In this document: positions 24,633 to 34,740 of the stretch, one piece after another | How positions within the stretch are numbered: position 1 is the stretch's first letter | Layout: each line of letters opens with the position of its first letter | Assembly: GCA_954871525.1 (NCBI GenBank) | Contig: OX940864.1 | Location: forward strand, 1,668,001-1,732,000 | DNA: 64,000 nucleotides | Direction of reading: 5' to 3' | Source: Parietaria judaica | Lineage: Eukaryota > Streptophyta > Magnoliopsida > Rosales > Urticaceae | The notes under the pieces: model-generated | Databases searched by the model: none | What the model saw: only the letters and a program-made list of their open reading frames with translations | What the model was told of the DNA's origin: nothing | Translations under genes and position numbers: made by a program

Positions 24633-25960
24633 CTATAGACACGGCGGACAAAAGCACGAGCACCTGCATTTGCAGGACGGGCAACGGGGGCACGAACACG
24701 ACCACGACGGCAAAACGCAACAGTTTCTGCTGCAGAGGGAGGCGTCCCCGCAGCAACTTGAGCGCGGGCACGAGCAGCAGCAGAATCGACGCCACTTCGG
24801 CAGTGAGCAACTGAAACACGAAGGGCAACTCGGGCAGCTGGGGCAGCCCAAATGGCAACTCGGACAACTCGGGCAATTGCAGCATTTGCAGGGGCTGAAG
24901 TCACAGTCGCAGCACTGCGGTGTCTCGAGGTGGCATTTGGAGTAGCAGCAACAGAAAAGCCACGAGAGATTGAAGCATCGAATTCGACTGCAAAGAAATC
25001 GCATCTCGTGCTAAGCTAGTCTGGAAAATTTCAACACTGTGTTTAATTTACGATTCGAAACTTACCAGAGCCATTTCGAGAGACAACATGAACGTCGCTT
25101 CTTCCGGTTTCTGCTCGGAAAAAAAAATTTAAAAATTAAATTATTTTTGTAAAGATTAAGGAGCGCAATCGGTAAATAAATCAGGCGGAATGCACGTACG
25201 TGGGGATTAACGGGTCGGGATTCGACACCACGAATTCTGCAAGCCTGTAAGATCAGAACAAGCATTGGTTTCAGTCCAGAGACAGGTTTTGCTAAAAATG
25301 GAAACTCGCCTAAACATGGCTCTGTGATGAATGAAGAGCAGACAAAAGTGTATGAAGAAGATGATGATTAGACAGGCCATTGATGAGCGAACATACTCTT
25401 TGCAGCACCTCGAAGCTGGTTGGATTTGCTGTGCGGATTTCAGTTCCTCCTATTCAAAACCTCAAAATGCGTCAAAATCGAACAACTCGGATGATAGTTC
25501 TAAACACAAGATCATCTAATAACTCTACTAATCAAGATTATCAAAGAGCAAAATTGCATTGATCTCTTTTTTTTCAAATTAATTCAAAGGAAAATCGTTG
25601 GTGAATGACTCAATACTTCAAAAAGCTTCTTCATCCTCTGATCACAAAAATGGCAGCAACAAGAAATTTGACTCGTACGAACAGAGCATCAGAAAACGCA
25701 ATCAGCTAAACAACAAATCGGCTCCATTTCCAAAGGCACAAAACGAAAACGAGAAAAAGGAGAAATTACAGAGAAAGAGAAGAGAAGAGAGAGAGAGAGA
25801 GAGAGACCTGAAGAAATCCAATCTCTCTCTCGAGCATCTGAACCTTGGCCATTTCGCGGCGCTTCCCGTACAGGTCCGGGTACGCCGGCGGCGACTTCGG
25901 CCGCGGCGGCGGAAGCGACGGCACCGCCGCGGCTCGGCTCGGCTCGGCGCTTGCAGCCAT
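24633..25960 (-). CDS. AGG3-like: Cysteine-rich heterotrimeric G-protein gamma subunit (AGG3/GS3/DEP1 type)
   Basis: Five exons on the minus strand: 25960-25808, 25449-25397, 25244-25200, 25110-25066 and 24987-24633. They join in frame to 216 residues. Residues 20-84 form the G-gamma domain: [16 protein letters not shown], then the coiled-coil [18 protein letters not shown] and the DPLIP motif (79-83). A basic stretch NRKKRRS follows, then a tail (99-216) with about 38 cysteines in 118 residues, made of CPSC-type repeats. This is the plant type C gamma subunit, which pairs with G-beta at the plasma membrane. In Arabidopsis and rice the family controls organ and grain size and some stress responses; the cysteine tail modulates activity. 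The exon 3 acceptor was chosen at 25244 because the alternative 8 bp downstream breaks the conserved EFV-DPLIP frame. The long CT-rich leader is listed separately. Family assignment is firm; the role here is inferred. Confidence 0.94.
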
Positions 25961-26113
25961 CAGGACGTCGTTCTCTCGTCAATACATGGGCGCGCACACA
26001 AATACATACATATAAATATACATATATATATATATGAGTATATCGGTCTGGTCAGAGAATCCAAGAGAGCTCGCTAGAGAGGAAACCGAAGTCGAAACGA
26101 AATGGACATAATA

Positions 26114-26152
26114 GGAGAGAGAGAGAGAGAGAGAGAGTACGAAGGCCAAAAC

Positions 26153-26191
<39 letters not shown>

Positions 26192-26270
26192 GAAGGCCAA
26201 AACCAGAGGAGAGAGAGAGAGAGAGAGAGTACGAAGGCCAAAACCAGAGGAGAGAGAGAGAGAGAGAGAG
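26114..26270. repeat. GA/CT microsatellite with an interrupted minisatellite
   Basis: Long (GA)n runs are separated three times by the same block GTACGAAGGCCAAAACCAGA. It sits between the putative TATA box and the start codon of the minus-strand G-gamma gene, so it would be CT-rich in the leader of that gene. GA repeats are known binding sites for plant BPC (GAGA-binding) factors. Frames of Glu/Arg repeats here are artefacts. Confidence 0.85.
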
Positions 26271-26324
26271 ATGTCAGAGTGAGAAACGAAGCGGCAAATC
26301 TATTTCTTCACCACTCTCACTCTC

Positions 26325-26331
26325 ATATATA
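26325..26331 (-). promoter_or_regulatory. Putative TATA box of the G-gamma gene
   Basis: On the minus strand GTGTATATATGAGAG lies about 360 bp upstream of the start codon and just upstream of the CT-rich leader. Position and sequence only. Confidence 0.4.
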
Positions 26332-26339
26332 CACACTCA

Positions 26340-26690
26340 CTTCCTTCCTATTACTATTTATGACAAATAGCACTTAAGCCCCTTCACTTTTTATTTTTGT
26401 CCTAATATAATCTTCGTTTTATAAAGATCACTTTAATGTTGTACAACTATGTTGCCCATAATGATCTCTACCAGTTTAACAACTCTAGGTTAAATTTTTT
26501 TATTATATTGTTGAATATTAATTTAATAGCTGGGCTGAATTAAATATGGCCATGTAATCCTAAATTTTGAATCACGGAAAATAAATAAATAAAATCGTGA
26601 ATTTATTTTTGATTGACTCAGTTACACGTGTCTCTACTAACATTATTGTTTTTACATGTTATTATGATATTTCTCATGTTAATAATTTTA
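26340..26690. other. Intergenic DNA upstream of the G-gamma gene
   Basis: AT-rich with nothing recognisable beyond possible distal promoter sequence. It ends with the 9-bp target duplication of the next element. Confidence 0.45.
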
Positions 26691-27150
26691 GGGTTTATGA
26701 CGGTTAAAATACCCAAAATTTGGTCAAAGAACCCTTCGTGTATCCAAAGTTAAAAAGTGGTGGCAAAAGTACCCAAAGTCGTATTTGGGGAGTTGACCAC
26801 TCCATTCTCGTAACGCAATTAACTTACCCGTTATCTCTGGCCACGTGGAAAAACGTGGGTGGCTGACATGGAAATTTTTTTGCCACGTGGACGAGCCCAA
26901 TCAGGGGTTTAATTCGTTGTTTTGTCGTAAACGAGGCTGATCTGGGCTCATCCACGTGGCAAAAAATTGTTGTCTCAGCAACCCACGTTTATCCATGGGG
27001 CCAGAGTTAACAGGCAAGTTAAGTACATTACGAGAATGGAGTGGTCGACGCCCCAAATATGACTTTGAGTACTTTTGCCACCACTTTTAGACTTTGGGTA
27101 CACGAGGGGTTCTTTGACTAAACTTTGAGTATTTTTACCGTCATTAACCC
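26691..27150. mobile_element. Foldback MITE, family A, copy 5
   Basis: Starts GGGTTTATGACGG and ends CCGTCATTAACCC. A perfect 9-bp target duplication ATAATTTTA flanks it (26682-26690, 27151-27159). Three CACGTG motifs are in the arms (about 26843, 26884, 26953). It lies about 360 bp upstream of the putative G-gamma TATA box. Confidence 0.92.
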
Positions 27151-29331
27151 ATAATTTTATATTAGTCATACACGTATTGTTAACAGTGACATAAAAGAAA
27201 ACAAATAAATTGAGAACGCAAAATTTAAGATCTTGTATTGTTACTAAATTACATATTTTAATTCAAACGTAGATTTAGATTTCGTTATTTCGTTGCTTCC
27301 CAAACAAATAAATTGTGCGCTGATTTGTTAATGTATTTACTTTTTTGTCTTAGGACATCTTCAGGGATCAATTGGAAATGGAAAGGTCTGATGAGGTACA
27401 GGTAAGGTCGACTTTTCTGCTCGATCTCAGCAACTTGCTCGGAACATCTTTCATCACACCACCGACAAGACATACCTCTTCAAGGGTGGCTCTGAAGACT
27501 CCATTCTTTAATTGGCATGTTAGAATTTGCATTTTTGTATAGTTATTGTATTTTGAGGGTGTATATTAAGCAATGTCTCGTGCATGGTGTTTGCAAGGTT
27601 CCAACGTGAAGGTGGAAGATTTTGGACAGTGTCGTACTAGAAAAAATAAGCCATATATGTTCATAAATTACGGCATAGTTCTGGCAACAACGTACAACTA
27701 CTGGTAATATAAATTAATGGTGAAGACCATGTCCTGATAGATTATCTATCAAAGCTGTAGTTGTAAAATGCATTGCATGAGCTATTCGGTCTTCGTCATT
27801 ATATCGCTCTTCCAATTATATCAAACACTTACAGCATTCCTTTGGCTCTTCCCTGTTGAACCAAACCAACTCCTTAAGATTTCACGGCTATTTAATTTCA
27901 TCACCGTCATCAAAATCTCCACGCATTTGAAGGACATCCTAACAATGGAGAGCACGATTTGAGGAAGGACGTGTTGTGCACTGCGATTGAGAGAGAGATA
28001 CACACTCTCGAGGTCGAGGAGAATAACGGATGAGTTCAGTCGGTGATCAATTATCCTTCCTCAGCGAATAATAATCAACAACAACGTAATGTGAGTAAAT
28101 AATTATTGACTTTATATCTAGATTTGTTAATCGTTTGATGATTTTTGGATTGTGAATTCTCATTTGAATCATGGTTTGGATTGCGAAGAATAAATAATCA
28201 AAATTGTTAAAATATGCTTATGATTGACTCCGAATGTGTATACTAATAATATTGTTTTTACATGTCTATTTGGTAACACTTTTTTTTTCTTTTCATATTT
28301 TGATATTTCTTATGTTAATAATTTTTATATTAGTCAATAGTCATACAAAGACGTATATAAGAAAACAAATCAATCAAAAAGCAAAATTCAAGCTGATCTT
28401 ATGTAGTTCCTAAACTACATATTTTATATTCTTATATAGATTTTATATTTGTTTGTTTGTTTTTGTCTAAATGACTCTTTACGAATACCAAAATAACTTG
28501 AGAAGGGCTACATAGCACAAAATAAAAAATGGGGGCTTTATAACATATATAAACACAAAGTAAGGGGTTAGATATGACAAAAGTACAAAGGAAGGGATGT
28601 ACAAGGATAGAAATGCAAAATCAAACGTGTTGTCTAATTGCAGGCGCAGCTACTATGTAGTGCGAGGACAGAATTGGAATTATAATAAAATCAGTAAATA
28701 GAAGAAAGAAAAGTTATGGCAGGGGCAGTGACAGTAATTAGGTGGTCTGACAAGGCAGAACTACCAAAAGCACGGCCTTTAAATCATTAATGAGATAGTA
28801 AGGTAAGGACTAAGGAGTCACTTATTATAAGTTTTGTGCCATTAATGCTATTTATTTAACACCCCATTTTTAGGATTGAATAGATTAATCTTCATTTAAG
28901 TTAATTTTAATTTTTTGAACTTAGGACCATTTTTAAAGGGCAATAATTTCCAAAGTTTTAAAACAATTTATGTGACGGACCGCTTATCCATTCTGCTACT
29001 TAATCCAATTTTAAACCAGGGCATGAATTTCGGAATTCATATCTAGACTTGACGGAAATTTGGAGCAAAAAATTCCAAATTATAAACAAAAATCGGATCG
29101 AAATTCGGCTTTTATTTTTTCCACAATCGGAATTTCAGTCCAACCATATCCCTTTATGGTTATTGTAAATTGTAAATTTGTTAAGTAACTCGTAATGATT
29201 AGGATTAAAAGCGAGTCTTAATGTATAGTCTCCTAATTCATATCATATTTAATATTTGTGATATAGTACCAAAATTTATACTAAATGTGTCACTAAATTC
29301 TAAAAAATAATAAAGAAATCAGCAACAATCT
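27151..29331. other. Intergenic DNA with a dispersed repeat
   Basis: No supported gene. The segment at about 27630-27800 is a diverged relative of 43957-44160 (shared GTACTAGAA, ATGTTCATAAA, TACAACTAC, TTGTAAAATGCA and CTATTCGGTC in the same order). Sequence at 27350-27500 is less AT-rich than its surroundings and may be a gene fragment, but I cannot identify it. Confidence 0.45.
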
Positions 29332-29435
29332 TAGGCGAAACCAGAAATCGGTGAGAGGGGAGCTCAAAACTTATAACGTAGTTTATACAAAAGTTGTGGG
29401 GGCTTAACATGAGCTTGGGTAATAGGGTTTAAAAA

Positions 29436-29469
<34 letters not shown>

Positions 29470-29502
29470 TGTCCCTGTGGCCACCCCATAGTTCCGCCTA
29501 TA
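29332..29502. mobile_element. Possible short foldback element containing poly-G
   Basis: The left end TTAGGCGAAACC and right end GTTCCGCCTATA are approximate inverted copies about 170 bp apart, with a purine-rich block and a run of 28 G inside. The GGCGGAACC-type ends are common in plant dispersed repeats. Exact limits and target duplication were not established. Confidence 0.4.
29439..29466 (+). repeat. Poly-G run of 28
   Basis: Twenty-eight consecutive G. Such a run is rare in plant DNA, can form G-quadruplexes and is hard to sequence, so its true length is uncertain. Confidence 0.9.
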
Positions 29503-29824
29503 GCGATAATAGTACCTAAAAGTTATGAGACATTATCAAAATAAAATTTTATTCATGTCGAGTTAACATATATAACCTATAGGTAAATGTAGGTCTGTAA
29601 TGTAATAGAGGTGAATAAAATAAGTTTAAGAAAATGTAATTGTAAACATATACATGTATTTAATCTAATAGATATTAATATGACATAGATAAAATTAGAT
29701 ATTGGTATTGTTTTGTAGCCTTTTAATACTATTACCGTTAATTAGATATTGAAAATATGTCAATGCACATATTACAAAATTAAGTACCTATGCCATAAAT
29801 ATTCATCTAGTGTAATATAATTTA

Positions 29825-30293
29825 GGGTAAATTGCGGCAATAATGCACAACCTTTGGTCAATAGGGGTTTTAGGTCCCCAACCTTTCAAAGTGTTGGCAA
29901 AAATGCACAACCTGCGTTGATCGTGAAATTTGTTGGTCCTTCTGGTAAGGACGTTAACTGTGCTGATGTGGCATCGTATTATTGTCAAATGGATAGCCAA
30001 TTGGGCAGGAGATGACAAGTTTAACATTAACTAACATAACCTAAACTGTGGTATATACCGCAATTTACCCTACGAAGTTATGTTAATTAATGTTACACTT
30101 GGCACCTCATGTCCAGTTGGCTATCCATTTGGCAATGACACTATGCCACATCAGCACAAGTTAACATTATTAACAAAAGGACCAACGAATTTCACGGTCA
30201 ATGTACATTGTGCATTTTTGCCAACACTTTGAAAGATTGGGGACCTAAAACCCCTGTTGACCAAAGGTTGTGCATTATTGCCGTAATTTACCC
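29825..30293. mobile_element. Foldback MITE, family E (469 bp), near-perfect 9-bp target duplication
   Basis: Starts GGGTAAATTGCGGCAATAAT and ends ATTATTGCCGTAATTTACCC. Flanks TATAATTTA and TCTAATTTA (29816-29824, 30294-30302) match at 8 of 9. In the middle (about 30052-30071) a further end-like sequence ACCGCAATTTACCC occurs, as if one element end lies inside the other. Non-coding; the 74-residue minus frame is arm sequence. Confidence 0.88.
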
Positions 30294-33150
30294 TCTAATT
30301 TAGTGGTTAGATATAGTAATACAATAATGGGAAAAGAAAAAAGAGAGTGATTATGGCAAAAAAGAGAGTCATGATAGTCTCCCCCAGGCTCAAAAGACTG
30401 AAAAAGTGGGGCAAAACAGGCAAAATAAAATATTTTGCATGCATGGTTGCCACATAATCACGAAAATATTTACATATTCACCCAACACAATATGGTAAAA
30501 AGACGGCTGCGAAAAAAAAAAAAAAAAAACCTGTGAGACTGGCAAGAGTCTGCCAAAAAATAAAAATAATGACTCATTTGGCAAAGTTTAGGGAGTGAAT
30601 GAATCGGAGTGAGATTTTCTTGGCTCCAAAAGTAAAAAAAAAAAAAAAAAAAAAAAACCATAGTTATGAAATGACCCTGTCAAGTTTCACAAATTCACAT
30701 TTCGTGTCTCTTTTTTGTTTTTATTACATTTTGATTGCGTGTGTAAATGTGTAATAATGTAATGTTTTTCTTTTTGGTGCAGAGAGAAAACCACGATGGG
30801 GAGTACCTCAGACCGCACGTGACCGCTGCTTCGAAATCAGAAATACAAAATCCATTATTAATACACAATAGGGTAATTGCGGTTATGCCCCTCCAACTTT
30901 ATATGTTGGTGTGATTTACCCTCTAAACTTTGACTTTAACCTAAAGTTGTAATATGAGAGTTCGGATTTAAGACTCATACTTTTTATCGTAAAAAAAAAA
31001 AAATTGGATAAAAAAGTTCTGGATCCGATTTATTTTATTTTATTTTTCGAAACGCATAACATTATAGTTTCCGATTTCTCCATGATTTTTTTTTAAAATG
31101 GTATTATGTATTTTAATAATTTAAATTTAAGTTGTTGAATTCTAATTCTACATAATAATCCGAATTGTTAGAAATGAATATAGTTAGAGAAAATCAAAAT
31201 GAGAATATTATGATTTCATTAATATTAAAAGATGTTAATTTCCGCAATACTTTTTTTTTTTTTAGCTTGGAGAATCTTCATCAGTGATTTCCTCTTGATT
31301 TTTTCAATATATCTCTCTCATGTGGAGGAGGAAAATTATATAACCAAAATGACAGATGAGTTCTACAAATATCGTAAACAAAGCTAACCCATGCCTTGCT
31401 AAAATTGGTAAAAAGAAAAATATTATACAATTAGCACAATACTTAGTCAAAGGCATTAATAGACGAACACTACAATTTACTCATTAAATACGGAACAAGA
31501 ATAATATACTAATAAAAAAGTTACATTAAACTAATTTATGAAAATAAAAGTGTCACAAGAATATAAACAATAAAGTTAATGCAAACACTTTCAGAAAAAT
31601 TATGTACGACGTACAATTTAAAAAAAAATTGTCATATTTTACCGGCATGTGACAATATTAATTGTGCTAGTTAAGAGATAGGGAGCATCGATGTAAGGAA
31701 ATTAAAGTATAGTGAACAAATTGTACAAGCATGCAAAGTTCAGAGGACAGTATTAGAAGAACAAAATAATAATTATTAAAATATATTGATGACTGCGAAC
31801 AAATTAAGCCCTGATTTTGAGAAAGAGTGAGGCAGAGTAATTTGGACACGAAGGAGTGAAAATTTCTTTGCTTTTAACCATTTTGTCTTCTCTCACCACT
31901 AGAGAATAACAACAAAATTGTGCTGTTTTTTTTTTTAATTATTTAATTTTTTCCAAGGTTTTTTTTTTTCGTCGTCAAGAGGGTAAATAGGATTAAAAAT
32001 TTCTATTATTTTTGTACGAGATTATAAATTATTTAATATAGTTTTTGACTCAGAAGTAATCAGATTAAATTAGATTGTTAATTGGCATGAGTGAGAGTGT
32101 GACTGTTTTGGGAAGAGAAGTCAAAACATTCGTACTTTTCCCACCCTGTTTTATTAGTTGTAAATCACTTATTATTTTTTAGAATCTTTAGAATTAGTAC
32201 TACTTACGTATTTATTTAACTTTCAGAGAATCATATTTCTCTATCCAATATGAAGTCAGTCCTCTTGTCTATCAATAATACATCTTATTGAGTTATTTTA
32301 ATCGAGTAATAAATATTTATAGAATTTTCTATGCATGTTCAATAAGTGTAAAGAGATTTCGTTGTATTATTTTCAACTCAATTATAATTAACCAACTTAG
32401 AATTAATAACATGGTACTCCATTTTAAGAACAACTCATTGAATTGGCATATAAATGTCAATTTTAGTTAAAGTGTGCCATATCTACCTTCCCAGACTTCA
32501 TTGGGCTGATTTTTATTAATGTACAATGTTAGATTTTTTGATGATTTTATCTCAATCACAAGGCGGAAATCACGGGATATCATCGAATTAATGATCTAGA
32601 TTAATATCGAAATCAAAGTTTAAGGATCTGACACATTACCGAACTTCTGATACTTTTGCTGATTTCTCCTTGGTATGCGTGCGCGATTTCAGTGACGGAT
32701 TCGGATCGTAGCTCCACAAGTGTCGAGCCTCTAGATTGTCCACCCTCGTTGCGGGAACGTTAGTGTGTGACCGGAAATCGCGGATTCAGACTGCTAGGTC
32801 CTTCACGGCGATTGGACGACAAAGCGGGTAAAGCACGGGGAGTGGAAAACAAGAATACCTCCCGCAGGTTGATTAGAGCAATTTTACGTGCTCCCTTGGA
32901 CATCCAGTAACTGAAAACTATAATCGGGAAATGAACGTAAGTGAATATTTTTTTTTATGATAATGAATTATTAAATGTTCACTACCTAAAGTAGATACAT
33001 AAAAAAAACCCAATCATCGCCACATTTTGTTCACATGATAGTCTTTAACCATAGAAAAAAATATTTCGCCGGAGAGTTGATGGAGAAGCAACCCGCAATC
33101 AGACACAGAGGGATTGGTTGGTTCGTCGGAGACACAATATAAGCTAGATA
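30294..33150. other. Intergenic DNA, no gene recognised
   Basis: Contains poly-A runs (about 30510-30529 and 30634-30657) and AT-rich sequence. At 30870-30960 a GGGTAATTGCGG start resembles a foldback-element end without a partner. Around 32640-32930 composition turns more GC-rich with no recognisable coding content. Confidence 0.45.
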
Positions 33151-34740
33151 GGTATTGTTAATGCGTAAAAATGACTTTAACTTAGAGACGGATCCAAGGT
33201 CCGGGCCCCGAACGCGACCCGACGAATACTTGGATAATTGAATGATGAGTCAATGAAGGTTGACTTAGCTGAAGGCGGATAGTCGCTTCCAGCGAGGCAT
33301 GAGCTGTCTTGATGAGCGTTGACTTGAGGTGGTTGTCTTCGACGAGCCCCTGAGTAAGGACTTCACCATAGAGTTAGAACCATGGCAAGCCCTAGACTCG
33401 AGGTCGTCGGCCTTGGCGGCGGCGTCCTTGATGGCAAGACGTTTCTGTAACCTGCACATGTAGAACACGTCTAGGAGAATCGGAGGATTGAACCTCCGTC
33501 GCCTCTATGACGATTGTCATTGAATATGCTTGAAGACGAGGAAAAGATAAAATTGTAAAAATATTTGATGCCGAACCTCGTGAAAGGCTGTCTACGTACC
33601 CTTTAAAGGGATCAGGTCATCACGTAGTTCAAAGTGGAAGGTTACGGCGTACGTACCTGAGCTTGCCTGGGCAAGCCGGGAGCTGATTGCGGAGACGGGG
33701 GTCTCTGTCGACGTAGCTAGATGGCGAAGCTTGTTGAACCAACTAGGTGCCAGGGCTAGGAGGCGTCGAGGCGACATGCCTGGGGTGGCATGTCTAGGCA
33801 TCGATGTCAACGACCCTTGGCAACCAAGAGCCCTCACCTTGACAAAGATTGGGCGTCGACATGGATCGAAGGTCGGCAAGGCACGATGATCGACATGGAT
33901 TGAGTTTCATCCTTGTTCCTGACGAGCCAAGGTAGGCGAGACTCCGAGAAGCGGAGTGTCGGAACCCAACTCGCAGGGAGAATGAGAATTCTATAGAGAG
34001 AAGCTCTCATTTTAAAGAGAGAATTCCAAGTGTGGAAAAGGTCTCCAAAATGAGGAGGAGAAGCCTCCTATTTATAGGAAAATGTGGTGACCATTTTTCC
34101 CCGAATCAGGGAGATGATTGATGTATGTCATTCCTTGGTGACCAAGTAAGAGTGCGCCATGCGCCTTGTCCGGAGAGGGGTCGTCACGCTCCTTTGCCGT
34201 GCGTAGTGCTCGTCATTCCTTTAGCATTGTCCGTCGTCCAAGTGCGTTGCCCGCGCATACCTTTTCTCGATCATAAGACGAGGGAAAGGTTGTCGAACGC
34301 ACCTAGGGTTGTCGTAGCTTCCTGATGTATCGTTGTCGGTGGCCTTGAGGGATGTCGAGATCAAAACGCCTTGTCGCCGGTGGCCTTAACGGATGTCGAG
34401 ATCATTACGCCTTGTCGCCGGTGGCCTTGAGGGATGTCGAGATCATAACGTCTTGTCGCCAGTGGCCTTGAGGGATGTCGAGATCATAACGCCTTGTCGC
34501 CGGTGGTCTTGAGGGATGTCGAGATCATAACGCCTTGTCGCCGGTGGTCTTAAGGGATGTCATCGCTTAACTGGCCGCACCGACCAGCTCTCAGGGACGT
34601 CCCTTTGGCATTCGGGCTTCGTTTTCGGGCCCGATCTTTTGGGCTTCGCCAGATGGGCTTGAGATTGGGCTAATGAGCTTTGACTTTGCTAGCGGGCTTT
34701 GAATTTCGCCAATGAGACTCAAATTTTACATATCTCTAAA
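33151..34740. other. GC-rich retroelement-like remnant
   Basis: Composition shifts sharply from the AT-rich surroundings. Frames are short and do not resemble proteins. A segment from TGTCGGAACCC (33957) to TTTTACA (about 34729) has LTR-like terminal dinucleotides, purine-rich sequence before it and a TATTTATAGGA block inside, but no second copy is in the window. I infer a degenerate non-autonomous LTR element. Confidence 0.4.
34331..34562. repeat. 41-bp tandem array
   Basis: About 5.6 copies of a 41-bp unit containing CCTTGTCGCCGGTGGCCTT and GGATGTCGAGATCA, with a few substitutions per copy. Non-coding, within the retroelement-like region. Confidence 0.85.

Noticed and set aside
24616..24945. 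Plus-strand His/Gln/Gly-rich frame of 109 residues
   Set aside because: It is the antisense of the cysteine-rich exon of the G-gamma gene, which has conserved motifs and a closed five-exon model.
26102..26377. Glu/Arg-repeat frame of 91 residues
   Set aside because: It is the direct translation of the GA microsatellite upstream of the G-gamma gene.
33265..33879. Minus-strand ORFs of 67 and 95 residues in the GC-rich block
   Set aside because: No recognisable gag or other motif; they sit in retroelement-like, probably non-coding sequence.
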